This document shows positions 49,920 to 60,714 of a DNA stretch of 64,000 nt, one piece after another (position 1 is the stretch's first letter; the number at the start of each line of letters is the position of its first letter). Location of the stretch: contig OY755044.1 of assembly GCA_963576565.1 (NCBI GenBank), forward strand, positions 52,025,847 to 52,089,846, in the 5' to 3' direction. Position numbers and translations under genes: made by a program. The notes below the pieces were generated by a model. It saw only the letters and a program-made list of their open reading frames with translations. It was not told the origin of the DNA and made no database searches. The DNA comes from Aspidapion aeneum. Taxonomy: Eukaryota > Arthropoda > Insecta > Coleoptera > Brentidae.

Positions 49920-52427
49920 TTCCACATTCACATGCCGATAAAGTCTATCTTCATGGTTTTTGCGTACTTTTTTATAGTCTCTGCTACAGTTTCGATTTTT
50001 AGATCTCGATGAAGGTCACTATTTCGAACGTACCAAGGTGCATTCACAATGTTTCTTAATACTTTATTTTGAAATCTCTGTAAAACTAGAATGTTACTCT
50101 CTTTAGCACAGCCCCATAGTTGAATACCATATGTCCATACTGGTTTCAGTATTTGTCTCTAAAGCAGTAACTTATTATGAATTGTTAAATTGGACTTCCT
50201 TCCAATTAGCCAGTTCATTTTTCTATACCTTATCTCAAGTGCTTCTTTTTTTTTCTTAACATGTGCTTTCCAGCGCAATTTGGCATCAAGTGTTATACCG
50301 AGATATTTTGCCTGATTTGAATATGGTACGGGAATGTTGTTAATTATTTATTGTATGTGATTTATATTTTTGTTTGTAAAATCAACATGAATTGATTTGG
50401 TTTCATTTAATTTTATTCGCCACTTTGTGGCCAACTGTGAACTTCGGTAACTGCATCCTGAAGTTTTTCTATGCATTTTCAATAGATTTTTCTACCGTCA
50501 ATAAACCAGTATCATCTGCAAATGTTGCTAAGTGACAATTTTCTGGTTTTGGGATATCGGAAGTGAATAATAAGTATAGATAAGGGCCTAGTACGCTACC
50601 CTGGGGCACGCCTTCTTGAATTTCTCTTAAATTTGAGTATGAATCTTCCTGTTTTACTCTAAAATGTCTATCAGATATGTATGATTCCAAAATATCCGAA
50701 TATTGTTTTGGCAGAAACCGTTTTAGTTTAAAAGTAAGGCCTTCATGCCACACTTTGTCAAATGCTTGTGCTACATCTAGAAAAACTGCAGAACAAACTT
50801 TTCCCTCTTCTAGTGCTTTTTCTATTATATTAGTAATTCTATGTACTTGATCTATCGTGGAATGCTTGTCTCGAAAGCCAAATTAATGAGATGGAATAAT
50901 TTCTTGTCTTTCTATGATGGGTTTTATTCTATTAAGCAATAATTTCCCATAGAGCTTGGATATAATTGGCAGCAAAGATATTGGCCTGTAAGATGACACG
51001 TCATGGAGTGGTTTTCCCGGTTTTGGGATCATGATAACTTCTGCAACTTTCCACAGTTTAGGTACATACCTAAGCCTAAAGGACGCATTAATTAGGTTGC
51101 ATAGTTTTACGATACCTTTTCTGGGGAGTTGTTTTATGACTACCCCGTTAATAAGATCATACCCTGGGGCTTTTTTCGAACTAATATTTTTGATTTCTGT
51201 TAATATTTCTTTTGGTGATGTAAGCTTAATATGGTCTTCGATTTGATGGGGTTCATTTAATTGAAAGTTTTCATCCGGTGTTTCCTGGGGCTGAAATGTA
51301 TTTTCTAAATGACTTGCAAAAATATCTGCTTTTTCTTTGTTACTCCTTGCCCACTGGTTGCTAGATTTTCGTATGGGTGGAATTTGGATAATTTGTCTTC
51401 TAAAATCTTTGGTTGCTTTCCAAAGGGAATAGTCGGTATTTTTATCATCTGTAAGTTCATTAAGAAAATGGTTAATAGATTCATTTTTTATTACTAAAAT
51501 TTCTCGCCTAATGCGCTGCGTCATGTTGTTGAGATTTGATTTGTCCCGAGGATCACGGCTTTGCTGCCACTTTCTTCTTAGTTTCCTTTTTTCCAATAAA
51601 AGGTCTCTAATTTCCTTTGGATAGTTTTTTCCCTTAAAAATTCTCTTTGGTTTTGGACTGTTTTCCCAAGCTGCCTGTTGAATATTTGTAACAAAATATT
51701 CAACTTCTTTATCGATTTGTTCTGGCGTTTGCAGTGGTACTGATGGGTTTATTTTTTCTGACAGACTTTGTTTAAAACTAATCCAGTCAGTCAGTTTATT
51801 GACTTGTGAGATATTTGCTTCTTTCTTTATTATGTTTTTACTAAGAGTTAGAATAATAGGTGAATGATCTGAGTGTAAATTAAAACTTTCTTCTATATCT
51901 ACAAAACTTAAAGATATATTTTTTACTATAAAAAAATCAGTTAGATCTGGATTTTTTCCTGGATCTGTTGGATAGTATGTGGGCTTACCAGTTGATATTG
52001 GTTCACACTGATATTCACTAATAGCTTGCAAAAGTTCTTTTCCTTTAGAATTCGTCAGTCTAGATCCCCAGTAGGTATTTTTGCATTAAAGTCACCTCCA
52101 TAAAACGGTTTCCTAATTTTCTGAGAAAATTAAGACATTGATTTTTCTTTAGTAAGTGCCTTGGTGGTATATAGACAGCACTTATGACTAGTGTATATGT
52201 TTTGGTTTTTACACTTACTAATGTAGCTTGAATCTCTATGGTTTTATATCCCATCTCCTCATAGTGTGATATATTTTCTTTAATTATTACAGCACTTCCC
52301 CCATGTGCAGTATTGCTAGGGTGAGACAGACGTCAATTTTTTCTATGTCTAGAGTAACTTGCAAGGTTTGCTGATGTTGCAAGAGACCATTGGCATTCCA
52401 AGCTAGAATTCTAAGATTACTGACCAT
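49920..52427 (-). pseudogene. Jockey ORF2 (endonuclease-RT), broken
   Basis: Starts at ATG 52427, overlapping the ORF1 stop by 11 bases (ATGGTCAGTAA), a common Jockey layout. The endonuclease begins LRILAWNANGLLQHQQ and later shows AVYIPPRH and LHSDHSPIIL (catalytic SDH), but the middle is shifted and partly missing. The RT lies mainly in 52031-50883 (ISSKKAPGYDLINGVVIK, VAEVIMIPKPGKP, SYRPISLLPIISKLYGKL) and continues in other frames with FLDVAQAFDKVWHEGL, EGVPQGSVLGP and ATFADDTGLL (FADD catalytic pair, 50753-50469). The C-terminus near 50160-49950 has GIQLWGCAKESNI, QRFQNKVLRNIVNAPWYVRN and LHRDL, diagnostic of Jockey. In-frame stops and at least three frame changes make it dead. Confidence 0.88.
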
Positions 52428-53297
52428 TTTGAGGCATATTGGTAGCTCCGTTATTGATACTTTCTAGTTTAGTTAATCGCTCATCAAGTTTGTTCAATTT
52501 CTCCAAAATTAATTGTAGTGTTTGTTCCATAGTATTTTGACTACTGATATTAATATCAGGTATAGTAGCTGTTGCTGCTACTTGGCTGTATGTCCTTGTC
52601 ACAGAGTTTTGTGTGACTGTGTTTCTTGTCTGTTGGGTTTGTCTATTTGTACTCCCGTTTGGTGTGAGATTCGGTTTCTTAGGTTTATTTTTCAATTTTT
52701 GTATTTCTTTAGCAACAAGGCATCCTCTGTAGTTAGCAGGATGCTTGCCTCCACAGTGGATGCATTTTGGCTCAGATTCTTTTGGTTTGGGGCATTCTAC
52801 AGTAAGATGATTCCCCGTGCATTTTACGTAACGTGGTTCTTTAGCGCAATATTTTTGCGTGTGTCCATAAGATTGACATCTTTTGCATTGAGGGACTAAT
52901 TTTGAGGTTTTTAGTGCTTTTATTTCCACTTCAATCCCAAGGATACTGGAAAATTCAAAAATTTTGTTAGTATCTTCATCGTGGCTAAATATGAGCATAA
53001 ACATGGTAAGAGGTTGTCTTGTTCTCCATTTCAGTTTGTTGCTGGCTTCCAGTGCCTTAAAACCTTCTTTTGTAGATCAGCTACAATTTTTTGTGGTTCA
53101 CATGAGAAGTGTAGCCTATTCGCTATTACTCTAATTGGCCGTATTTGTTTGTTTTCGTATGAGTGCCATTGATAATTTATTTCATTAAGCATTTTAGTAA
53201 CCAGCCGATAGCTGTCTGCGTCTTGTACATTTAATGCATTACGTCTGCAAATGACTCTTAGGAAATTGAACGTAAAGAAGTTTGGCTGGAATAGCAA
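52417..53297 (-). pseudogene. Jockey ORF1 (RNA-binding gag-like), truncated
   Basis: The C-terminal half of the ORF1 nucleic-acid-binding protein in two frames (53297-53031 and 53004-52417). Three zinc-knuckle-like motifs are visible: CKRCQSYGHTQKYC, then CTGNHLTVEC (its first Cys is replaced, as the run reads YVKCTGNH), and CIHCGGKHPANYRGC. These are typical of Jockey ORF1. A polar Thr/Gln-rich linker and a short coiled-coil-like stretch (LQLILEKLNKLDERLTKLE) follow. ORF1 proteins coat the element RNA. One frameshift lies near 53010-53030, and the N-terminal half is missing. Confidence 0.85.
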
Positions 53298-53320
53298 AGT
53301 TTTCCAAACTACTAAGAACC

Positions 53321-54420
53321 ATTCATTTTGAAATTTGTATTGTATAACTTGGCTTTACTTTTATCTCAATTCTTTTTACGATATTCCGTAACTACTTTCG
53401 CGTACTTGGCTTTTTTTACATGAAATTTTTTTGTTATGATAAACCTTTAGAAATGTGAATTAAGTGAATTGATATAAAGAAAGCACATTAATTTATTGTT
53501 GAAATAAAAGCTTTGTGTTCCCTCTTTCAGTGTAGAAATATAAATATATATACTTTTATATTATTATATTTATATAAACTTTTAATTTTTTTTGGATTTT
53601 TGGAAATTCCTTGCTCATTAAATTAATCATATTAAAGAAAATTGGTAATTATGCCGCAAACGTACTTCTTTTATTAAACTGATTATTGGATAGTTTATTT
53701 TGAAGACAGTTTCTCCAAGTTTAGTTTCAGTTTTTTTCTCAAGTTTTTTTAGTCTCTTTATAGAAGTTTTCAGAAACATGTTACAGGAGAAGGAGTGAAA
53801 ACGGCCGCTGGGTGTGATAAAAACAACTCATAACACAAACAATGTAAATCATTTGAAAAAAAAACTTGTGAAAATCTATTGATCTAAAGCATAAGAAGTT
53901 GAAAAACACATCTTATTTGGCTGTTTCCTCCAAAAACTGACTGGTTTTTGATATAATAATATAATAAATATTGCAATTTTAGATCTGAAATATCAAATAA
54001 ATACCTTTTTGTTACTACATAATATAAGTGTATTTTATTACGCAACAAAAACAATAAATTATACATCTAATGATTTAAATTGATTAAACTTTTAGAAAAA
54101 ATCCTACTTCTATTCTAAAACTTTCAACTATTTAAAAAAGAAACTCCAACATATCGTCTGGTAGGAAAATTCAGTTCTCAGAGCAAACTCTTGATTTATC
54201 AAATCATTTGTTTTGAATGAATGAAATTATTAATTATATTTTCTATCACGAATAAAAAATTTGTTTGCAAATAAGCAAGAAAAAAGCGGGAAAAACTCAT
54301 GATTGCAATATGTATTTAATAAAGCGCGCTGAGCAGAGGTCCACTAGTGAGGAAAGCAAGGCGCCGCCTACCGCTGAAAGATTCGAGCTAATAAGCAATC
54401 CTGTGTGTTTATAATCGTTG
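53321..54420. other. Right part of the TIR element; no gene seen
   Basis: Begins with a short + strand copy of the satellite-bearing repeat end (TTCTTTTTACGATATTCCG, then ACTTTCGCGTACTTGGC, 53365-53440), which is inverted relative to 38740-38799. The rest is AT-rich, without convincing frames, and ends with the right TIR at about 54388-54420. Confidence 0.6.
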
Positions 54421-54630
54421 GGGTCTGCCTACTATTCGACAACCATCCGTCCTTCTTCGATTCACCAGCATTCTCGTTTCTTCCAGAAGGTACGCGGCCA
54501 AGCACAAGTGTCATAGATAACGCAACTAAAACCTAGACTAAGAATACAACCATAAGATACGTCAACCTAATACTACACTAAACATAAATAAATTCTAACT
54601 ATAAAATTTAAATAACTTAAATTTGTAACA
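54421..54630 (-). repeat. 3' LTR of degenerate gypsy, inner piece
   Basis: Matches 59869-60078, starting with the duplicated GGGTCTGCC. On the element strand it is preceded by the purine tract GAAGAGGAGGATAG (54631-54644), the expected plus-strand primer. Confidence 0.9.
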
Positions 54631-54642
54631 CTATCCTCCTCT

Positions 54643-56490
54643 TCAGGTTTGATCGTCTCGATCATCATTTCCCAGGTAAGGTTTTAGTCCGTCTTGATGA
54701 ACAACTTTCATCTTGGACTTCGGGCTTTTCTGGATTCGGTAGACTACATTAGATCTCTTAACAACTTTATAAGGCCCTTCCCATGGTGGTGTCAACTTAG
54801 GTGATCTTCCTTCCTTGCGTTGAGGATTGTATAGCCAGACTTGATCATTCTCTTTGAACCCTGAAGAATTTGCTTTCAGGTCATATTTCGCTTTCATGCG
54901 GTCACTGGCTATTTCTATTCGCTCTCTAACCACCTCATGGATATCGTGCAGCTTTTGCCTTAAACGTTCGACATAATCATTAACCTCTAAGCGTTCTTCT
55001 TCAGGTGAACCAAACATGATATCACATGGTAAACGCAGTTCTCTACCAAACAGGATACTAGATGGAGTAGCTCCTGTCGTATTGTGTATGGCGGTTCTGT
55101 AGGCCATCAAAAACAATGGAATATATTGGTCCCAATCTGTTTGGTGCTCATCAACAACTTTGCAAAGATGTTTTTCTATTGTTTTATTAAATATTTCAAC
55201 CATACCATCTGACTGAGGATGTAAAGCAGTAGTTCGTGTTTTATGTATTCCTAAAAGGTCACAGAGATTCTGGAAAAGCTTTGATTCAAAGTTCCTCCCT
55301 TGATCTGAATGTAGTTCCAAAGGAATGCCAAATCTGCTGAAAACATCATTTACCAGAACTTCTGCAACTGTAGCGGCCTCTTGGTTAGGCAAAGCAAAAA
55401 CTTCTGGCCATTTGCTAAAGTAATCCATGACAGCAAGGATGCATTTGTTGCCCTTTTTAGTTTCTGGAAATGGTCCGACCACATCAATAGCAATGCTTTC
55501 AAATGGCAGACCTACGTTATATTGTTTCATTTGAACTCTGGACCTTGTTTTGGGACCTTGGCTGGCTGCACAAGTCGAACATCGGCGGCACCAGTTTTTC
55601 ACATCTTGAAAGTAATTTACCCAATAAAATCGGTTTCGAATTTTGTCCATGGTTTTATTTATGCCTAGGTGCGCGCCTGATTTTCCACCATGGCATTCGG
55701 CCATTATATTGTCTACCATGCTCCTAGGAACTACTACTTGATTAATCACAGTAAGGCCATCGGCACTTTCCCAGGCACGTTTAAGGATGTTTTCTTCTAC
55801 TATCAGTGAATCCCATTGTGCCCACAGTGATTTGAATATCACCCCTTGGTTTGCGATATCTTGCCATGATGGTCGTGGCTTGTTCTCTTCTTTCAATCTA
55901 ATCGAAGCCGACATTCGTTCTTCATCTGGTTCTAACTTTATCTGGCGCACGTAGGTAATTCCTTCCTTCTGGTAAATTTTCCTGCAATGTTTACAATCTT
56001 CAGAGCAAGGTCTTCTGGACAATGCATCTGCATTATTATGCACCCTTCCCGCTCGGTGCTTAATTTGAGAATGGTATTGTTGTAGCTTTTCTATCCATCT
56101 CGCGACTTGCCCCTCAGGTTGTTTCATTTTCATAAGCCACTGTAACGCAGCATGATCCGCTCTAATCAGAAACTCTTGTCCATAGAGATATTTGTGAAAA
56201 TGATCTACAGATTTAATGATGGCTAGGAGCTCCTTTCTAGTAACACAATAATTTCTCTCTGGTTTGGATAGCTTCTTACTGAAAAATTCGATGACCCGTT
56301 CTTCTCCATCTTGTACTTGGGAGAGTACTGCTCCTATGCCATCGTTGCTCGCATCAGTATCTAATAAGAATTTTCCTTTTGGAATGGGATATGCCAGAAT
56401 CGGACTAGAACATAATGCTGCTTTTAGTCTTCTAAATGCCTGGTCACATTCGGTATTCCATTTATGAGAAGATTTATCTTCTGTAAGTCT
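54643..56490 (-). pseudogene. Degenerate gypsy pol: RNase H and integrase
   Basis: The frame is open from a TGA near 56500 down to 54643; the ATG at 56133 is internal. It starts with PLHRLTEDKSSHKWN, followed by a complete RNase H (LLDTDASNDGIGAVLSQ, RKELLAIIKS, RADHAALQWL, NNADALSRRP). The integrase then has ECHGGKSGAHLG with CRRCSTC (zinc binding), AIDVVGPFPE (Asp), LHSDQGRNFES (Asp), and SDGMVEIFNKTIE (Glu), all catalytic residues intact. The C-terminal part has DQVWLYNP and KLTPPWEGPYKVV. Although this half looks sound, the RT ahead of it has lost its connecting region, so the polyprotein cannot be functional. Confidence 0.9.
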
Positions 56491-57190
56491 ATGTAATGGA
56501 TCTCAACTTTTTCTTGGAATAGGAAACATTTCTTTGAGTTTAATTTAAGATTTGCGTTCCTGATTCTTGAAAATACTTCTCGTAAATTGTCTATATGATC
56601 TTGAAATGATTTTCCCATTACTATGACATCATCCAAATAGACTAAGCCGGTTTTCCAAGTAAGGCCTCGTAGAACGACTTCTATTAGTCTTTCAAATGTA
56701 GCTTGGGCATTGCATAGGCCAAATGGCATTACATTAAACTGATAAAGTCCACTGCCAGCAGAGAATGCTGTCTTCTCTTTATCTCTTTCAAAAATTCCTA
56801 CTTGCCAATACCCACTTTTCAGGTCAAGAGTAGAAAACCAATACGATCCTGCCAACGTTGTTGTGTATTCTTGGCAGTGGGTAACTATCTTTCTTGTACA
56901 CATCGTTAGGTTTCCTGTAGTCGACACAAAATCTAGTACTTCCATTCTTTTTAGTGACCAACACCACAGGAGATGACCAAGGACTTGATGACTCTTCAAG
57001 AACACCGTCACTGAGCATTTTATTAATAAGATTGTGAACTTCTTCTTGTTTGCCCATTGGTAGTCTTCTTGGGGGCTGTCTTATTGGTGGGGCATCGCCA
57101 GTGTTGATGGAATGTTGAATAAGGTTTGTGCGTCCCGAACTACTCTTAGTTTCAAAGATATTGCTTTGCTCTTCTATAAACTCTCTCGCT
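56424..57190 (-). pseudogene. Degenerate gypsy pol: reverse transcriptase
   Basis: RT in two frames: 57057-56824 with DGVLEESSSPWSSPVVLV and TRFCVDYRKPND, and 57011-56424 with WFSTLDLKSGYWQVGI, MPFGLCNAQATFERL and LVYLDDVIVMGK (catalytic YLDD). The frames meet near 56850-56860. After FQEKVE the sequence jumps straight to the stretch that should follow about 55 residues later (PLHRLTEDK in another frame at 56490), so the RT thumb/connection segment has been deleted. Upstream of 57057 the frame continues with weak similarity. Confidence 0.88.
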
Positions 57191-57193
57191 TTA

Positions 57194-57580
57194 CTAAATT
57201 CTTCTGTAGCATACTGCCACCACCTTTATTAGTTCCTTATTAAAGTGACTATTTGACAAAATGAACTCTTCATTCCCAAATCTTAGGGTATTAAGTTTAT
57301 TATCAAAGGCAAATCCATGTTTACTTATCAAGTCCATTCCCAAAATAAATTCGTCTTCTATTTCGGCAACCAATACAGTGTGGCGAATCTTTAATCTTCC
57401 CAGCTGTAGGTCTATGTCTGTCTGCCCCAAAACGTCGGCTGATTCTCCAGTCACAGTCTTAAGTGTTATTTTCTTTTCTGTTGGTCGAATTTTATATCTC
57501 GTTGCAATTTTGAACTTAAGCAATGATATGGCAGCACCAGTGTCTACTGTTATGTTAACTTTTCTTTCATTTATAAGTCT
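57194..57580 (-). pseudogene. Degenerate gypsy protease
   Basis: An aspartic protease region. The frame is open upstream of the ATG at 57523 and includes VNITVDTGAAISLLKF, the DTGA active site, followed by VTGESADVLGQTDIDLQLG, HTVLVAEIEDEFILGMDLI and NTLRFGNEEF. The order and spacing are as in other gypsy proteases. It ends before the RT with a stop at 57194 in the wrong frame. Confidence 0.82.
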
Positions 57581-57683
57581 GTCGATGTTAAGACTGTCAG
57601 CAGTATGTTTTAAGCTCTTAATTGAATAAATCTTGGGGCTACATTTCCTTTAGCCAACACCCGCCCCTCTGCGTTGACTAGTT

Positions 57684-58924
57684 TTAGTTTTCCTGATTTC
57701 TTCGTCGGTACTCTGTCCCGCTGGATGGTGAGCGAGACCTCATTTGGACACGACAATCGCGTTGAATATGCCCTGTACGTCCACATCTAAAACATTTTCC
57801 ATTTGGAGTGGGACGTCTGTTTTCTTTTAAAGAGTCAATCTCCTCTATTCGTGATTGAAGAATTTGACTTAGCGTCTTTGAGGGAACCTCTTGTTCATTG
57901 CTCATTTCTTCACTCTCCTGAATTGAGACAGCCCTTACTTTTGCTCGAATCAACACATCGCTGCTGTTATGGAAGCGTTCTCGACGAAGTAATTTTGCTA
58001 AGTCCGTGTCTCGCAAGCCGTTCTACCGTGAAGGGATCTCTGTAATTTTCTGGCATTTCTGGGTAAGCCAAGTACATCAGCCTCCTGATATCCGCTTCAT
58101 ACTCTTGTAATGACTCCCCTGCTCTTTGTTGACGAACATTTAATTCTGACCAATGTAAATTTCGCAAGTGTTCGTCTCCATACCTTCTTTCTAATGCTGC
58201 CACTAAAGCGTTATAATTCTGTTTTTGTTCGACTGGAATGGACCGTAAAATTCCCAGAGCAGGTTCTCGCAGAGCTACTAACAAAGCTCTAGCTTTTTCG
58301 TCATCATCCCAACCATTTGCAGCAGCGGCAGCTTCAAACTGTTGTTTGTAAGTAGACCAGGAAGACGTACCATCAAAATTTGGAGGCTTAATGTTTTGGT
58401 TGGAATTTACAACACATCCTTGAGCTTTTATTTTGTTGTGTTCTTTCTGAATAAAGCCGTATAAACTGTTTTGACATGTCCTGGAATTTTTCTTCCATGG
58501 TTTGAAAAACTTCTTCCCTAACATTCTGTAGTTTGGTCTCCACTTTTTCTTCAATATTCTGCAATTTGTTTTGTACCTTTTCTTCTACATTCTGCAATTT
58601 ATTTTGTACCTTTTGTTCCACACTATGCATTCTTTGAGTTATTTCTTCCTTAAGATCTTCGGTTGCAGTCTTGAACTCTTCTCTCAGCTGTTCGGAGTTG
58701 CTCTTTACTTGATCAAAGTTTTCTTGAATGCCATCTAATCTTTGCTCAAATGTCTGTTTCATATCGTTCTGGTTTTGTTCAATGGTTTGTTTCATGTCGT
58801 TCTGGTTTTGTTCCATGGTCTGTTTCATGTCGTCCTGGTTTTGTTCGATGGTCTGTCTTATATCGTTCTAGTTTTGAGCCATTTGAGCTGCTAGAGCCTG
58901 CATCATTTTAGTTAGATCTTCCAT
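57684..58924 (-). pseudogene. Degenerate gypsy gag with premature stop
   Basis: The likely start is ATG 58924 (MEDLTKMMQALAAQ). A TAG at 58870-58868 interrupts the frame after 18 codons, and the frame resumes as repeated heptad-like units NDMKQTMEQNQ and KVQNKLQNVEE, a strong coiled coil (58828-58388). Next, in another frame (58554-57967), comes a gag core with KPPNFDGTSSWSTYKQQFEA and YNALVAALERRYGDEH. In a third frame (58016-57684) one zinc knuckle CFRCGRTGHIQRDC occurs. A stop and at least two frameshifts inactivate it. The coiled coil built from near-identical repeats is unusual for gypsy gag. Confidence 0.85.
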
Positions 58925-59650
58925 CTTTGCCGATCCTTGTCTGGTAAGCATCAACTTTCTGACAAATCTCTAAAAAACGTTTGTTTTTGGGCTATAAAGC
59001 TAATGTCGCAGTCGGTTTTTCAATATCTCTACCAATTCTTAAATAGAACCTAATGGAATGTTCTGCAATATACTGGTAAATGTTACTCTTTCTGCTACTA
59101 GACAAATGTAGAAGTCACTTAGAATGTTATGGAATATTCTAGAAATAATTTCTAATTCTTACTTTTAAAATAACTAAGCTACTGTCGAAGTCGGGTTTTG
59201 TATATCTTTTCTGGAGTGAGATGACATTCTAGAAAATCTTGCTAATTGTTATTTTTTAAATAACTAAACCAATGTCGAAGTCGGTATTTGTATATCTCTT
59301 CTCGTTTCTGAATAGAACGTCGTAGAAAGTGATAGAATATTCTAGAAAATCTCTTTAATTATCAATTTTTGGACTGTAAGGTTAATGTCGAAGTCGGTTC
59401 TCAAATATCTCTTTTGGTTTTTGAATAAAACAATATCGAACTTCTACGAATATTCTGGAAAAATAACTTACTGTTCTTCTGTCCAATTGTCCTAGCCGGT
59501 GGTACTATGTAAGGGTAGTCTTTGCACTATTCAGTTCTGAATATTCTGGCAAAATCACTTACTGTTCTTCTTTTTAATTGTCCTAGCCGGTGGTACTGTG
59601 TAAGTACTGTTGCATTATTTATTTCTTTTAATCTCACTTCTGACACCAAT
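58925..59650 (-). other. Degenerate gypsy leader with tRNA-Leu-like primer-binding site
   Basis: On the element strand the LTR is followed by AT then TGGTGTCAGAAGTGAGATT (about 59630-59648), close to the complement of the tRNA-Leu 3' end (TGGTGTCAGGAGTGGGATT). The rest includes four diverged ~115-bp direct repeats, each with AATGTCG(A/C)AGTCGG on the + strand (59000, 59180, 59270, 59380) and TATCTCTTCT-like words. Confidence 0.7.
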
Positions 59651-60078
59651 TGTTACGGGTTCACTGGTTCAAATAAAACTCGCAAACGTCAAAAACGATA
59701 TGTCAATTTATTTCGACAAGTATGTACAAAAACACGCACTTAAAGTTACTAATAACTTGCTGATAATTTACTACTATAATCGGTCCATTAACTTCGTGTT
59801 AATATCTCACGACCACTACAGTACGTTATCTGTGACTGCTCGATGCTCGACGTCTGGCCCTATATATAGGGTCTGCCTACTATTCGATAACCATCCGTCC
59901 TTCTTCGATTCACGAGCATTCTCGTTTTTTCCAGAAGGTACGCGGCCAAGCACAAGTGTCATAGATAACGCAACTAAAACCTAGACTAAGAATACAACCA
60001 TAAGATACGTCAACCTAATACTACACTAAACCTAAATAAATTCTAACTATAAAATTTAAATAACTTAAATTTGTAACA
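59651..60078 (-). repeat. 5' LTR of degenerate gypsy (intact)
   Basis: 428 bp, TGTTAC...TAACA as read on the + strand. It carries TATATATAGGG near 59861, which may be the TATA region on either strand. It serves as the reference showing that the other LTR was split at GGGTCTGCC. Confidence 0.9.
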
Positions 60079-60082
60079 ATAT

Positions 60083-60567
60083 TTTAAAGTTATGGACGTG
60101 TGGCCCAAAGATAGCTGTTGCATTTTAAAATCTAAATGAAAAAGCATGTAGTAAACATATTTTTGTCATATTTTATATATAACAGAGGCAAAAAGAACAC
60201 GATTATAATTTGTTTAATCGCTAAATAACAAGCAAGTAAACAAATTTTTTTAAGTTTGGTATTTTAAATACATATAGAAACTTAGGGATGTAACACTCTA
60301 AACAAGGCTTAAATATAAAATCTGAATAATTTTTGTAGTTTCCCGCAACAAGTAGACGCTGTTGCTTGCGGAGCATTCTTGCTTCCAAAAGAGATAAACA
60401 GAAGTATTAGAAAATGTCAACCAGTGTAACTTTGGTACACCACGTTTTTTAAATTAGATTCGACGGCGAACGTTTGCAGTCTAACTTTGGGACATGTACC
60501 AAAGTTACCTCAGCATGTTACATTTTTTTATGTAAACAAATAACTAGGTATATATTTTTTGTGTGTA
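60083..60567. other. Right flank of the gypsy insertion; no gene seen
   Basis: AT-rich DNA. Contains GTGTAACTTTGGTACACC (60424) and its inverted partner TGTACCAAAGTTACC (60496), matching a word in the left flank at 37171. Confidence 0.5.
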
Positions 60568-60713
60568 CCAGACAGGAGATACGTATAGTGACTGGTCTTT
60601 TTACGGGCCACTGTCGACTGAGAGTACCCATGCACAGAATGGGACTAACAGAAGAGACCGAATGTAGACTCTGTATGGAAGATGACGAAACAGTCAGACA
60701 TGATGTGGGTTAA
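60568..60713 (+). pseudogene. LINE C-terminal fragment (R1/LOA/Jockey-like)
   Basis: About 48 codons containing VTGLFTGHCRLRVPMHRMGL and TECRLCMEDDETVRHD. This matches the C-terminal zinc-finger-like region of R1/I/LOA-type LINE proteins (LTGHC.L..HL..MGL......CR.C...EET..H). It breaks off before the last Cys and runs straight into the satellite-like arm of the element beginning near 60715. Nothing else of the LINE is seen upstream; a GT-rich or short host sequence precedes it. Confidence 0.65.
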
Positions 60714-60714
60714 C

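Larger units (their letters stand above)
49651..53320 (-). mobile_element. Jockey-clade LINE, 5'-truncated and degenerate
   Basis: The minus strand carries ORF1 (about 53297-52417), ORF2 (52427 to about 49920) and an A-rich 3' tail at 49651-49670. The left end is directly beside the gypsy duplication. ORF1 lacks its N-terminal half, so the element is 5'-truncated; its start near 53300-53330 is approximate. Stops and frameshifts break both ORFs. Confidence 0.88.
37443..54420. mobile_element. TIR DNA transposon (9-bp duplication) hosting two retrotransposons
   Basis: Ends CAACGATTATAAACACAC then GGGATTGCTTATT, matched by the reverse complement of the right end with one mismatch over about 31 bp. 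GGGTCTGCC is present at both flanks (37434-37442, 54421-54429) and only once in the intact LTR (59869-59877), which proves insertion. The 9-bp duplication suggests a Mutator-like element. Removing the gypsy (10.85 kb) and the Jockey LINE (~3.7 kb) leaves about 2.5 kb with no transposase, so it is non-autonomous. Confidence 0.85.
37213..60078 (-). mobile_element. Degenerate Ty3/gypsy retrotransposon with a 17-kb insertion in its 3' LTR
   Basis: The LTR ends are TGTTAC...TAACA, and ATAT flanks both outer ends (37209-37212 and 60079-60082), a 4-bp duplication typical of Ty3/gypsy. The intact 5' LTR is 59651-60078. The 3' LTR is in two pieces, 37213-37442 and 54421-54630, separated by a TIR element with its own 9-bp duplication. 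Internal coding (54643-58924) is broken by a stop, frameshifts and a deletion. Confidence 0.9.

Noticed and set aside
52522..52899. Cys-rich + strand frame
   Set aside because: It is antisense to Jockey ORF1 zinc knuckles.
57261..57629. 122-codon + strand frame
   Set aside because: It is antisense to the gypsy protease; it has no independent support.
59610..59984. 124-codon frame in the LTR
   Set aside because: It runs antisense through the gypsy LTR with no domain, and the matching LTR piece at 37213 reads differently after the insertion point.
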